Source: Geobacillus icigianus
Lineage (GTDB): Bacteria > Bacillota > Bacilli > Bacillales > Anoxybacillaceae
Assembly (NCBI RefSeq): GCF_000750005.1
Contig: NZ_JPYA01000126.1
Coordinates: forward strand, 12,273 to 76,272
Direction: 5' to 3'
DNA: 64,000 nucleotides
The position numbers and the translations under genes were made by a program. Shown here piece after piece: positions 25,089 through 33,855 of this stretch. How positions within the stretch are numbered: the first letter of the stretch is position 1; every line of letters starts with the position of its first letter. A model generated the notes under the pieces. The model saw only the letters and a program-made list of their open reading frames with translations. It was not told the DNA's origin and ran no database searches.

Positions 25089-25679
25089 ATGCGTCTGGAG
25101 CGCTTGACCCACAACAAGATAAAAATTTTCCTGACATTCGACGATTTGTTGGACCGCGGGCTGACCAAAGACGATTTATGGAAAGACACGTTGAAAGTCC
25201 ATCAGCTGTTCCGCGATATGATCGAGGAAGCAAGCGAAGAGCTCGGCTTTGAAGTGAACGGATCGATCGCGGTCGAAGTGTACTCTTTACCAGCGCAGGG
25301 CATGGTCGTTATCGTTACGAACGAAGGCGACTACGATGATATGGAAGAAGAGTTCGCCGACGATTATATCGAAATGCAAGTAACGCTCGATGAGAGCGAT
25401 GACATATTTTACGAATTTCAATCGTTCGAAGATGTCATCCAGCTCGCTCATCGCCTGCATGCGGTCGGCTGCCTTGACGGCGCGCTTTATTCGTATCAAG
25501 ACCGCTTTTACTTGCATGTTCCACAAGAGCCTCCCATTCCGCTCGATAACTTTGTCGCCTTGCTGGCCGAGTTCGGCAATCCGGCCACGATTACGATACA
25601 CCGTGTGCAAGAGTATGGAAAACGGCTGATCGAACACCGCGCCATCGAGCAGCTCGTCCGTTATTTTCGCGCCCACTGA
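25089..25679 (+). CDS. mecB: Adaptor protein MecB/YpbH (MecA family)
   Basis: A 196-residue MecA-type adaptor that delivers substrates to ClpC. The N-terminal substrate-binding part begins MRLERLTHNKIKIFLTFDDLLDRGLTKDDLW, a low-complexity acidic linker (EGDYDDMEEEFADDYIE) follows, and the C-terminal ClpC-binding half covers about 105-196 (FQSFEDVIQLAHRL). Shorter than MecA, as is YpbH. SD AAGGAGG; start ATG at 25089. Terminator follows at once. Confidence 0.9.
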   Translation: MRLERLTHNKIKIFLTFDDLLDRGLTKDDLWKDTLKVHQLFRDMIEEASEELGFEVNGSIAVEVYSLPAQGMVVIVTNEGDYDDMEEEFADDYIEMQVTLDESDDIFYEFQSFEDVIQLAHRLHAVGCLDGALYSYQDRFYLHVPQEPPIPLDNFVALLAEFGNPATITIHRVQEYGKRLIEHRAIEQLVRYFRAH

Positions 25680-25686
25680 GACGGGC

Positions 25687-25724
25687 AAGAGGGTGTCCCA
25701 AAAAGGATCGGGAGGCCCTCTTTT
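25687..25724 (+). terminator. Terminator of mecB
   Basis: AAGAGGG (25687-25693) pairs with CCCTCTT (25716-25722), large 22-nt loop, followed by TT. Confidence 0.65.
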
Positions 25725-25928
25725 CGTGACGGTTATACGTGCTCACGGCTTCTGTCGCGCGATATGTTGCGCCGGGCGAAAAACACCCGAATTCGAAAAT
25801 GGGCCAAGGAAGCGCGTCATCGTTGGCCTGCCGCTTGATGAAAGCCGATGGGGGGCGCCCGCCATGGAAGGTTTCCAGCCGTAAATGATGTCGCGCGGAA
25901 CGCTTGCCGTTTTCTTATGATTTTTCCT
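25725..25928. other. Intergenic region before gudB
   Basis: About 200 bases with no supported gene. The 63-codon open frame here has no SD and no recognisable product. Confidence 0.5.
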
Positions 25929-25956
25929 TTGCATCCGCTCACAGAAGGTGTATACT
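25929..25956 (+). promoter_or_regulatory. gudB promoter
   Basis: TTGCAT (25929-25934) and TATACT (25951-25956), 16-base spacer, about 50 bases before the start codon. Confidence 0.65.
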
Positions 25957-26007
25957 ATGACATGGAAGGTGACAAACTATTCTAGCGAGCTTATAGGAGG
26001 TTTACGT

Positions 26008-27279
26008 ATGGCAGCCGATAAGCATACGGAAGAAAAGGAACAACAATACGACGTGCTGGCGTCGACACAGATTGTTATACATAGAGCGTTAGAGAAGCTC
26101 GGTTATCCAGAGGAAGTATACGAGCTGTTAAAAGAGCCGATTCGCGTGTTGACGGTTCGCATTCCGGTGCGCATGGATGACGGAACAGTGAAAATTTTCA
26201 CCGGCTACCGCGCCCAGCATAACGATGCGGTCGGCCCGACGAAAGGCGGCGTGCGTTTTCACCCGGAAGTCACGGAGCGCGAAGTGAAAGCGCTATCGAT
26301 TTGGATGAGCTTAAAATGCGGCATCGTCGATTTGCCGTATGGCGGCGGCAAAGGCGGCATTGTCTGCGATCCGCGCACGATGTCATTCCGCGAGCTGGAG
26401 CGGCTAAGCCGCGGCTACGTGCGCGCCATCAGCCAAATCGTTGGCCCGACGAAAGACATCCCGGCGCCGGACGTGTTTACGAACTCGCAAATTATGGCGT
26501 GGATGATGGATGAGTACAGCCGCATCCGCGAGTTTGATTCCCCGGGCTTTATTACCGGAAAACCGCTTGTCTTGGGCGGTTCGCACGGCCGGGAAACGGC
26601 GACGGCCAAAGGGGTGACGATTTGCATCCGCGAGGCGGCGAAAAAACGCGGCTTATCGCTTGAAGGGGCGCGCGTCGTCGTTCAAGGGTTCGGCAACGCC
26701 GGCAGCTATTTGGCGAAATTTATGCACGACGCCGGAGCAAAAGTGGTCGGCATTTCTGATGTGTACGGCGCGCTGTACGACCCGAACGGGCTCGATATCG
26801 ACTATTTGCTCGAGCGGCGCGACAGCTTTGGCACGGTGACGAAGCTGTTTAAAAATACGATTTCGAATAAAGAGCTGCTTGAACTCGACTGCGACATTTT
26901 AGTGCCGGCGGCCATCGAAAACCAAATCACGGCCGAAAACGCTCCGCGCATCAAGGCGAGCATCGTTGTCGAAGCGGCGAACGGGCCGACGACGCTCGAA
27001 GCGACGGAAATTTTAACGCAGCGCGGCATTTTGCTTGTCCCGGATGTGCTCGCTAGCGCTGGCGGCGTGACGGTGTCCTATTTCGAGTGGGTGCAAAACA
27101 ACCAAGGCTATTATTGGACGGAAGAGGAAGTCGAGCAGCGGCTGGAAAAAGTGATGGTCAAAGCGTTCAACAACGTATACGAAATGGCGCAAACGCGCCG
27201 CGTCGATATGCGCCTTGCCGCTTACATGGTCGGCGTCCGCAAAATGGCGGAAGCGTGCCGATTCCGCGGTTGGGTATGA
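26008..27279 (+). CDS. gudB: NAD-type glutamate dehydrogenase
   Basis: A 423-residue enzyme that interconverts glutamate and 2-oxoglutarate plus ammonia. Conserved blocks: PVRMDDGTVKIFTGYRAQHN, GPTKGGVRFHP, the catalytic Lys in LPYGGGKGGIVCDP (about 117), the NAD site GFGNAGSYLAKFM (about 231) and VPAAIENQITAENA. It matches GudB/RocG of Bacillus, without the 9-base duplication that silences gudB in laboratory B. subtilis. AGGAGG SD. The neighbours mecB and ypdA match the B. subtilis gudB site. Confidence 0.95.
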   Translation: MAADKHTEEKEQQYDVLASTQIVIHRALEKLGYPEEVYELLKEPIRVLTVRIPVRMDDGTVKIFTGYRAQHNDAVGPTKGGVRFHPEVTEREVKALSIWMSLKCGIVDLPYGGGKGGIVCDPRTMSFRELERLSRGYVRAISQIVGPTKDIPAPDVFTNSQIMAWMMDEYSRIREFDSPGFITGKPLVLGGSHGRETATAKGVTICIREAAKKRGLSLEGARVVVQGFGNAGSYLAKFMHDAGAKVVGISDVYGALYDPNGLDIDYLLERRDSFGTVTKLFKNTISNKELLELDCDILVPAAIENQITAENAPRIKASIVVEAANGPTTLEATEILTQRGILLVPDVLASAGGVTVSYFEWVQNNQGYYWTEEEVEQRLEKVMVKAFNNVYEMAQTRRVDMRLAAYMVGVRKMAEACRFRGWV

Positions 27280-27312
27280 CGCGGCGAGCGTTGACGTTTG
27301 CAAGCTTTCGCG

Positions 27313-27343
27313 AAATCCCCTATCATAAGATAGGGGATTTTTT
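27313..27343 (+). terminator. Terminator of gudB
   Basis: AAATCCCCTATC (27313-27324) pairs perfectly with GATAGGGGATTT (27329-27340), then TTT. Confidence 0.92.
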
Positions 27344-27366
27344 GCTTCGTGCGAGGTGACAAAAAC

Positions 27367-28347
27367 ATGAGAGAAGAAACGATCATCATCGTCGGCGGCG
27401 GCCCATGCGGGTTGGCGGCGGCGATCGCTTTGCAGGACGCCGGGTTTTCGCCGCTTGTGATCGAAAAAGGCAACATCGTCCATTCGATTTACCGGTTTCC
27501 GACGCATCAAACGTTTTTCAGCACGAGCGATCGGCTCGAAATCGGTGGGGTGCCGTTTGTCACCGAAAACCGGAAGCCGACGCGGAATCAAGCGCTCGCT
27601 TATTATCGGGAAGTCGTTGTTCGCAAGCGCGTGCGCGTCAACACATTTGAGGAAGTGAAAGCAGTTCGTCGCCAACAAGACGGAACGTTTTCGCTGGAAA
27701 CGTCGAAAGCCGAGTATCGCGCCTCGTACGTCGTGATCGCCACCGGGTATTACGACCATCCGAACTATATGAACGTGCCGGGGGAAGAGCTGCCGAAAGT
27801 GATGCATTACTTTAAAGAAGCGCATCCGTACTTCAACACCGACTGCGTCGTCATCGGCGGGAAAAACTCGAGCGTCGATGCGGCGATGGAGCTGGTGAAA
27901 GCGGGAGCGCGCGTGACCGTGCTGTATCGCGGCAGCGACTATTCGCCGAGCATTAAGCCGTGGATTTTGCCCGAATTTGATGCGCTCGTCAAAAAAGGCG
28001 TCATTCGCATGGAGTTTCGCGCCCATGTGAAAGAAATTACCGAGGACGCGGTCGTGTATGAAGTCGACGGAGAAACGAAAACGATCAAAAACGATTTTGT
28101 GTTCGCCATGACCGGCTATCATCCCGACCATCGCTTTTTAACGAGCATCGGCGTCCACGTCGATCCGGAAAGCGGCCGCCCGCATTACGATCCCGAGACG
28201 ATGGAAACGAACGTTCCCGGACTGTTTATCGCCGGCGTGATCGCGGCGGGCAATAATGCCAATGAGATTTTTATTGAAAACGGACGGTTTCATGGGGAGG
28301 CGATCGCTGCCTGCCTCGCCCGTCGTGAGCGGGGCGCGTCTTCTTAA
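27367..28347 (+). CDS. ypdA: Bacillithiol disulfide reductase, YpdA family
   Basis: A 326-residue NADPH-dependent flavoprotein. FAD-binding IIIVGGGPCGLAAAIAL (about 6-22), a second Rossmann motif VVIGGKNSSVDAAMELVKAGA (about 160-180), and the C-terminal GLFIAGVIAAGNNANEIFIENG with the FAD-contacting residues. It belongs to the YpdA (Bdr) family known to reduce bacillithiol disulfide. Single Cys in GGGPCG, as in the family. ATG at 27367 with SD GAGGTGA. Confidence 0.92.
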   Translation: MREETIIIVGGGPCGLAAAIALQDAGFSPLVIEKGNIVHSIYRFPTHQTFFSTSDRLEIGGVPFVTENRKPTRNQALAYYREVVVRKRVRVNTFEEVKAVRRQQDGTFSLETSKAEYRASYVVIATGYYDHPNYMNVPGEELPKVMHYFKEAHPYFNTDCVVIGGKNSSVDAAMELVKAGARVTVLYRGSDYSPSIKPWILPEFDALVKKGVIRMEFRAHVKEITEDAVVYEVDGETKTIKNDFVFAMTGYHPDHRFLTSIGVHVDPESGRPHYDPETMETNVPGLFIAGVIAAGNNANEIFIENGRFHGEAIAACLARRERGASS

Positions 28348-28424
28348 CGCGACGACCTTGCCGCCTTGTCGCGGCGGGGAGGCGGGGGCTTTAGTGGAAA
28401 TAGAAAGCGCAGGTGAACGATAGG

Positions 28425-29393
28425 ATGAAACGAAAAGTCGTTTTGTTGACGACGGGGGGCACGATCGCCAGCAAGCGGAGCGAGCGCTCCGGCCGTCTCC
28501 GGGCAGGAGCGTTAAGCGGCGAGGAGTTGGCGGCGATGTGCCATTTGCCAAATGATATAGAAATCATCGTCGAAAGCGTATTTCAATTGCCGAGCATGCA
28601 TTTGACGTTTTCCCATTGGCTCGAACTCAAACAGCGGATCGAAGCGCATTTCGCCGATCCGACGGTCGACGGCATCGTTGTCACCCATGGGACGGATGCG
28701 CTTGAGGAAACGGCGTACTTTCTTGACTTGACGATCGATGACCCGCGGACGATTGTCGTCACCGGTTCGCAGCGCGCTCCGTCCGATTTGGGCAGCGACG
28801 TGTACATCAACATCCGCCACGCCGTTTACGCCGCCTGCGCCGAGCCGCTGCGCGGGACGGGCACGGTCGTCGTGTTCAATGAACGCATTTTTGCCGCCAA
28901 ATACGTAAAAAAAGAGCATGCTTCGAACATTCAAGGATTTAACGCCTTTGGTTTCGGTTATTTGGGGATTATTGATAATGATGAAGTGCATGTGTATCAA
29001 AAGCCGGTTCGCCGCGAACATTACCAACTCATCCGCCCGCTTCCGCCCGTCGACATTGTGAAATGTTATTTGGAAGCGGACGGGAAGTTCATCCGGGCCG
29101 CGCGCGAGAGCGGGGTCGCCGGTTTGGTGCTCGAAGGAGTCGGCCGCGGCCAAGTGGCGCCCAAAATGGTCGATGAAATCGTCAAAGCTATTGAAATGGG
29201 GATCAAAGTCGTGGTGACGACAAGCGCCGAAGAAGGAGCGGTGTACACAACGTACGACTATCTCGGCAGCGCCTATGATTTGCATAAAAAAGGCGTCATT
29301 CTCGGCAGCGATTACGACGCGAAAAAGGCGCGCATCAAGCTGGCCGTCGCCCTCGCCTCCGATGCCCCGCTCGATGGTTTGTTCGCCTTTTAG
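28425..29393 (+). CDS. ansA: L-asparaginase
   Basis: A 322-residue asparaginase that releases aspartate and ammonia. Two catalytic Thr blocks: LLTTGGTIASK (8-18) and VTHGTDALEETAYFL (about 85-99); also VTGSQRAPSDLGSD. No signal peptide, so cytoplasmic. The ATG at 28425 has SD AGGTGA at 8 bases; a GTG at 28413 is in frame but poorly placed. Sits between ypdA and prsW. Confidence 0.9.
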   Translation: MKRKVVLLTTGGTIASKRSERSGRLRAGALSGEELAAMCHLPNDIEIIVESVFQLPSMHLTFSHWLELKQRIEAHFADPTVDGIVVTHGTDALEETAYFLDLTIDDPRTIVVTGSQRAPSDLGSDVYINIRHAVYAACAEPLRGTGTVVVFNERIFAAKYVKKEHASNIQGFNAFGFGYLGIIDNDEVHVYQKPVRREHYQLIRPLPPVDIVKCYLEADGKFIRAARESGVAGLVLEGVGRGQVAPKMVDEIVKAIEMGIKVVVTTSAEEGAVYTTYDYLGSAYDLHKKGVILGSDYDAKKARIKLAVALASDAPLDGLFAF

Positions 29394-29477
29394 GCGGACG
29401 GCCGGCGCGATTTCTCTTTTTTTGCCTCGGTTTTCATGATACGATAGAGATAAAAATACAGAGAAACGGGGATCGAT

Positions 29478-30155
29478 ATGTTTTCGCTGATTTCCGCCGG
29501 CGTCGCTCCCGGAGTGGCGCTGCTCAGCTATTTTTACTTGCGCGATGAATACGAGGCGGAGCCGCTCTCATTTGTGTTGCGCATGTTTTTGTTCGGCGCT
29601 TTGCTCGTCTTTCCGATCATGTTCATCCAGTACGTGCTTGCCGAAGAGCGAATCGTTTCGTCGCCGATGGCCGAAGCGTTTCTTTCCGCCGCGTTGCTGG
29701 AGGAATTTGTGAAATGGTTTGTCGTCTATTTTTTTGTGTATGATGATGACGAATTTGACGAGCCGTATGATGGCATCGTCTACAGCGCCAGCGTCTCACT
29801 CGGATTTGCGACGTTGGAGAATTTGCTGTATTTGTTGGCCAACGGCGTGGAGACAGCGTTCGTCCGGGCGCTGCTGCCGGTGTCCAGCCATGCGCTCTTT
29901 TCCGTCATCATGGGGTTTTACTTTGGCAAGGCGAAATTCGCCCGCCAAAAGCGCAGCTATTATTTATGGCTGTCGTTTTTGCTGCCGTTTTTCCTCCACG
30001 GCGTCTATGATTGGCTGCTGCTCGCGAAAGAGCGATGGAGCTACTACATGGCGCCGTTTCTGCTCGCTTTATGGTGGGTGGCGCTGCGCAAAGTGAAACA
30101 GGCGAAAGGGGCGGTTCGAACTGCAGCGCTGCCGTCCGTCAACAGCCAAGCGTGA
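29478..30155 (+). CDS. prsW: Site-1 protease PrsW
   Basis: A 225-residue multi-pass membrane protease of the glutamic type. In B. subtilis PrsW makes the first cut of the anti-sigma RsiW in response to antimicrobial peptides. The catalytic Glu-Glu pair is in LLEEFVKWF (about 73-81), followed by ASVSLGFATLENLLYL and SSHALFSVIMG with the conserved His. The substrate rsiW is not in the window. The stop lies inside the terminator loop. Confidence 0.9.
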   Translation: MFSLISAGVAPGVALLSYFYLRDEYEAEPLSFVLRMFLFGALLVFPIMFIQYVLAEERIVSSPMAEAFLSAALLEEFVKWFVVYFFVYDDDEFDEPYDGIVYSASVSLGFATLENLLYLLANGVETAFVRALLPVSSHALFSVIMGFYFGKAKFARQKRSYYLWLSFLLPFFLHGVYDWLLLAKERWSYYMAPFLLALWWVALRKVKQAKGAVRTAALPSVNSQA

Positions 30156-30173
30156 TCGCTTGGCTTTTTTTTT
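30144..30173 (+). terminator. Terminator of prsW
   Basis: AGCCAAGCG (30144-30152) pairs perfectly with CGCTTGGCT (30157-30165), followed by nine T. The loop contains the prsW stop codon. Confidence 0.93.
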
Positions 30174-30239
30174 GTATAAAACGAGCAAAACGAAGGAAAA
30201 TAGGGATAAAAACGGCAAGTGCTGACGGGAGGTTTGCAG

Positions 30240-31034
30240 ATGGCAAGGAAAACGTTGCTGTTGCTTTGGCTCGGTGTATGGGCGGCGCTGTATCCGATGG
30301 GTCACGCCGCGGCCTTTTCGCCGCAAGTGATTCAGCGCGGGGCGGTTGGCGATGATGTCATCGAGCTGCAGGCACGGCTCCAGTATCTCGGTTTTTACAA
30401 CGGCAAAATTGATGGGGTATTTGGCTGGCGCACGTATTGGGCGCTTCGCCATTTTCAGTATGAGTACGGCCTGCCGGTCGATGGATTGGCCGGTGCAGAG
30501 ACAAAACAAAAGCTGGTGAGAGCTTCGAAATATGACGAGTCGTTTGTCAAAGAACAAATCCGTCAAGGAAACGACTTCACCCACTACGGGGGCATTCCGC
30601 TCAGCCAGCAAGTGAAAAAGCGGAGCGGCGGAGGGGGGCGGACGGTGAAAGCGACGGCGTCCAACGTCCCTAAAGGATTTTCGCAAAACGATATCCAATT
30701 GATGGCAAACGCCGTTTATGGAGAAGCGCGCGGCGAACCGTACATCGGACAAGTGGCCATCGCCGCGGTCATTTTAAACCGCCTCGAACACCCATCGTTT
30801 CCCGATACGGTAGCTGGGGTGATTTTCCAGCCAGGGGCGTTTACGGCGGTCGCCGATGGACAAATTTGGCTGACGCCGAACGAAACAGCGAAAAAGGCGG
30901 TGTTGGACGCCATTAACGGCTGGGATCCGACCGGCGGGGCCATTTATTATTTCAACCCGGCGACGGCGACGAACGCGTGGATTTGGAGTCGGCCGCAAAT
31001 TAAGCGGATCGGGAACCATATTTTCTGTAAATAA
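30240..31034 (+). CDS. sleB: Spore cortex-lytic enzyme SleB
   Basis: A 264-residue exported lytic transglycosylase that degrades spore cortex during germination. Signal peptide (RKTLLLLWLGVWAALYPMGHAAA), a peptidoglycan-binding domain (IQRGAVGDDVIELQARLQYLG ... HFQYEYGLPVDG, about 35-95), a linker, and a hydrolase-2 domain with the catalytic Glu in NAVYGEARGEPYIGQ (about 160). SD GGGAGG before ATG 30240. Followed 14 bases later by ypeB, its usual partner. Confidence 0.95.
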   Translation: MARKTLLLLWLGVWAALYPMGHAAAFSPQVIQRGAVGDDVIELQARLQYLGFYNGKIDGVFGWRTYWALRHFQYEYGLPVDGLAGAETKQKLVRASKYDESFVKEQIRQGNDFTHYGGIPLSQQVKKRSGGGGRTVKATASNVPKGFSQNDIQLMANAVYGEARGEPYIGQVAIAAVILNRLEHPSFPDTVAGVIFQPGAFTAVADGQIWLTPNETAKKAVLDAINGWDPTGGAIYYFNPATATNAWIWSRPQIKRIGNHIFCK

Positions 31035-31048
31035 AAGGAGGGAGACGG

Positions 31049-32392
31049 ATGATTCGAACCGTTTTGCTGGCGGTGCTTGCGCTTGCTGTCATCGGCACCG
31101 GCTATTGGGGGTATCGCGAGCACCAAGAAAAAAACGCGATTTTGATTCACGCGGAAAACAACTATCAACGCGCGTTTCACGATTTGGCTTACCAAATCGA
31201 CTTGCTTCATGACAAACTAGGAGCAACGTTGGCGATGAATTCGCACGCATCGTTGTCGCCGGCGCTCGCCGAGGTGTGGAAAATCGCCTCGGAAGCCCAT
31301 TCCGATGTCGGCCAGCTGCCGCTGTCGCTTCTGCCCTTCAATAAAACGCAGGAGTTTTTGTCGCGCATCGGCGAGTTCAGCTACCGGACAGCGGTGCGCG
31401 ATTTGGAAAAAGAACCGTTGACAAAGGAAGAATACCATACGCTGCAAGCGTTGTATCAAAACGCTGGCAAGATTCGCCAAGAATTGCGCAACGTCCAACA
31501 TTTGGTGCTTGAAAACAATTTGCGTTGGATGGATGTCGAACTGGCGTTGGCGACGAGCGACCAAAAAGGGGACAACATCATCATCGATGGGTTTCGAGCG
31601 GTCGAGAAAAACGTGGATACGTTCTCCAGTTCTTCGGAGTTTGGCCCGTCGTTTATCGGTCTTGCCAATGAAGAAAGAGGGTTCGTGCGCGCGAAGGGCG
31701 GCCCGATTTCGAAGGCGGAAGCGCGGCGGATCGCTCGCGATTTCCTCGGGTTAAAGGGAACGGAAGACATCAAGGTGACGGAAAGCGGCAAAGGGGCGGA
31801 CGACCGCTTTTACAGCGTAACGATTCATGATCCGAAAACAAAGGGCGATATTTACATGGATATCACCAAAAACGGCGGCTACCCGATTTGGGTGCTGAAC
31901 AGCCGTCCGATCGGCAAACCAAACATCGGTTTGCATGAAGCGGCCAACCGCGGACTGGCGTTTTTGAAACGGCATCGCTTTACCGGATTTGAGCTGTATG
32001 ACAGCACGCAATACGACAATGTGGCGGTGCTTACGTTCGTCAAAAGCGAAAACGGCGTTCGCATCTACCCGGAAGCGGTGCAAATGAAAGTGGCGCTCGA
32101 TAACGGCCGTGTAGTCGGTTTTACCGCGCGCGACTATTTATCATCGTCCATTCCGCGTCCGCTGCCGAAGCCGAAACTCACCGTCGAGGCGGCGAAGAAA
32201 AAGTTGAACCCGCATTTAAAGGTGATGGAACAGCGCCAAGCGGTTATTATGAACGATTTGCAAAAGCCGGTGCTTTGCTATGAATTTTTAGGAACGATGG
32301 GCGACGATACGTACCAGCTGTTCATCAACGCCTCAACAGGACTAGAGGAAAAAGTGGAAAAATTAGAAAGCGTTGAACCCGCTTACGGATAA
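31049..32392 (+). CDS. ypeB: Germination protein YpeB
   Basis: A 447-residue spore protein needed to localise and stabilise SleB. One N-terminal membrane helix (TVLLAVLALAVIGTGYWGY), a helical region to about 200, and PepSY-type repeats in the C-terminal half (KAEARRIARDFLGLKGTEDI, GLHEAANRGLAFLKRH and LTVEAAKKKLNPHLKV each begin a unit). SD AAAAGGAGG. Transcribed with sleB, presumably in the forespore; no clear SigG box could be defined. Confidence 0.94.
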   Translation: MIRTVLLAVLALAVIGTGYWGYREHQEKNAILIHAENNYQRAFHDLAYQIDLLHDKLGATLAMNSHASLSPALAEVWKIASEAHSDVGQLPLSLLPFNKTQEFLSRIGEFSYRTAVRDLEKEPLTKEEYHTLQALYQNAGKIRQELRNVQHLVLENNLRWMDVELALATSDQKGDNIIIDGFRAVEKNVDTFSSSSEFGPSFIGLANEERGFVRAKGGPISKAEARRIARDFLGLKGTEDIKVTESGKGADDRFYSVTIHDPKTKGDIYMDITKNGGYPIWVLNSRPIGKPNIGLHEAANRGLAFLKRHRFTGFELYDSTQYDNVAVLTFVKSENGVRIYPEAVQMKVALDNGRVVGFTARDYLSSSIPRPLPKPKLTVEAAKKKLNPHLKVMEQRQAVIMNDLQKPVLCYEFLGTMGDDTYQLFINASTGLEEKVEKLESVEPAYG

Positions 32393-32398
32393 AGGAGG

Positions 32399-32438
32399 AA
32401 AGGCGCCTGAAAGCACGGGCGTCTTTTCTTGTTTTTTT
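32399..32438 (+). terminator. Terminator of sleB-ypeB
   Basis: AAAGGCGCC (32399-32407) pairs with GGCGTCTTT (32418-32426, one G-T pair), then TTCTTGTTTTTTT. Confidence 0.8.
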
Positions 32439-32458
32439 GAACACGCACCGCCCTTCGG

Positions 32459-32740
32459 TTCATTCCCGGACGGCGGGCCAAACGTTGTCCATGGGGTTAT
32501 TCTCACCCTTGGACAGCGGGCCAAACGCTGTCCATGGAACGTTTCTGTGAAGTAGAACTGCGCCGATTTTCATCCTCGGAGGGAGGACAAACCATGGCCT
32601 GCGGCACGTTTCCGTGAAAATTCCGTCGGCAAGCGTTGATTTTCATCCTCGGGTGGAAGGCCAAACGTTGTCCATGGGGTTATTCTCACCCTCGGACAGC
32701 GGGCCAAACGCTGTCCATGGAACGTTTCCACCACCATCCC
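32459..32740. repeat. Array of degenerate 40-75-bp repeats (family A)
   Basis: Two copies of a 70-base segment (32476-32545 and 32659-32728) differ at one position. Each contains two related sub-units with the core GGCCAAACGyTGTCCATGG. Between them lies a diverged copy (GGACAAACCATGGCC near 32585). Each unit begins with ATCCTCGG or ACCCTYGG, often after GATTTTC. The same family recurs inverted at 45439-45579. No coding potential. Confidence 0.85.
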
Positions 32741-32795
32741 GTGCGGCGCGCGATGATTTTCATGCCGGAATGGGTAACAAGTCTGAAGGACGATA

Positions 32796-32804
32796 TGGTA
32801 TAAT
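32796..32804 (+). promoter_or_regulatory. Extended -10 promoter of the PilZ gene
   Basis: TG-G-TATAAT (TATAAT at 32799-32804) is a consensus extended -10; no good -35 at 17 bases. Confidence 0.6.
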
Positions 32805-32876
32805 TGTCTTGAACAACCATTCAAAGACAGAGGCGAATGTCTCAGCGAAGCTGGCTGAAAAGGGGAAAAGAGAACG

Positions 32877-33533
32877 ATGACGATCAAAATCGGGGATTCG
32901 ATCCGCCTTGAACCGCTGGACGGCTCGGCGCAGCAATATCAGAGCAAGGTGCTCGACATCGGCGACGGGGCGGTTCACATCGGTTATCCGGTCGATCAAA
33001 CAAACGGAAAAACGGTGTATTTGTTAAACGGCATGCAATTCAAGGCGAGCGTGGTCGGGCAGGATGGGGGCTTATACTTGTTTGACACAGAAGTGAAAGG
33101 GAAAGTGCGCGTTCCGCTGCCGATGATTGTTTTATCTTATCCGGGGGAGGAAGCGCTTCTGCGCGTTCAACGCCGCCGTTACGTGCGGGTGAAAACGAAC
33201 GTCGATGCCGCTGTCCATCCGCTCAACGGCGAGTTCGCCCCTTTTGCGACGATGACCGTGGATCTTAGCGCCGGCGGCGCGGCGCTCGTTGTTCCGCCGG
33301 CTGTTGCACCGCTTTTGCATCCTAGAATGCCGGTTGAACTTTGGCTTGTGCTGCCCATGCGCTCGGGGGAGTATCATTATGTTCAGACGAAAGCCGCCGT
33401 CGTGCGCACAGTGACGAACGGGCAACATACGGCGAAAACGTCGGTCGAATTCACTGAACTTGACCCGCAGGACCGTCTTCGCCTTATTCGTTACAGCTTT
33501 GAGCGGCAGCTCGAAGAACGGAAAAAGGAATAA
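32877..33533 (+). CDS. ypfA: PilZ-domain c-di-GMP receptor, YpfA/DgrA type
   Basis: A 218-residue protein with an N-terminal YcgR-like domain (about 1-95) and a C-terminal PilZ domain. The c-di-GMP binding motifs are RRRYVRVKT (about 99-107) and DLSAGGAAL (about 129-137). In B. subtilis the orthologue slows motility through the flagellar motor. SD AAAAGGGGAAAAG before the ATG. Followed by ypfB, cmk and plsC as in B. subtilis. Confidence 0.92.
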   Translation: MTIKIGDSIRLEPLDGSAQQYQSKVLDIGDGAVHIGYPVDQTNGKTVYLLNGMQFKASVVGQDGGLYLFDTEVKGKVRVPLPMIVLSYPGEEALLRVQRRRYVRVKTNVDAAVHPLNGEFAPFATMTVDLSAGGAALVVPPAVAPLLHPRMPVELWLVLPMRSGEYHYVQTKAAVVRTVTNGQHTAKTSVEFTELDPQDRLRLIRYSFERQLEERKKE

Positions 33534-33584
33534 AGCGGCAAGGGAGGTGGAATACTGCTAGAAAAAGGGAGGCGGGTGAACGCG

Positions 33585-33764
33585 ATGAAACGGATGGAAA
33601 CGCTGTTATGGAAGCTCGTTCTTATCCAAGCAATCTGTTTGCTTGTCGCCCAATGGCTTGCCCTCTACACCCCGATCGAGCTTTACATCAATAAGGTGTA
33701 CGAATATGAAGGGGTCGCAAAACAGGAAAAAATGAAATCGGTCGAAACGGCCGTCGACCGTTGA
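33585..33764 (+). CDS. ypfB: Small membrane protein YpfB
   Basis: A 59-residue protein with one membrane helix ([19 protein letters not shown]) and a charged C-terminus ([16 protein letters not shown]), like B. subtilis YpfB; function unknown. A GTG at 33576 lies too close to the GGGAGG SD and the ATG at 33585 a little far; the ATG gives the more usual length. Confidence 0.75.
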   Translation: MKRMETLLWKLVLIQAICLLVAQWLALYTPIELYINKVYEYEGVAKQEKMKSVETAVDR

Positions 33765-33773
33765 CGGCAAATA

Positions 33774-33817
33774 TGATACAATGAACGTAGACACATGCAG
33801 GAGTTTCCTGCATTTTC
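33774..33817 (+). promoter_or_regulatory. cmk promoter and leader hairpin
   Basis: Extended -10 TG-A-TACAAT (33777-33782), followed by ATGCAGG / CCTGCAT (33795-33801, 33807-33813) and TTTT, a weak terminator-like hairpin between the promoter and cmk that could also end ypfB transcripts. Confidence 0.5.
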
Positions 33818-33855
33818 TTTATGCACTCATCACTTTGGACCAAGCAGGAGGAATT

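Noticed and set aside
25693..25884. 63-codon frame after mecB
   Set aside because: No SD, overlaps the mecB terminator, no recognisable product.
32459..32740. Possible CRISPR array
   Set aside because: Units are unequal in length, carry no unique regular spacers, and no cas genes are near; it is a degenerate repeat array.
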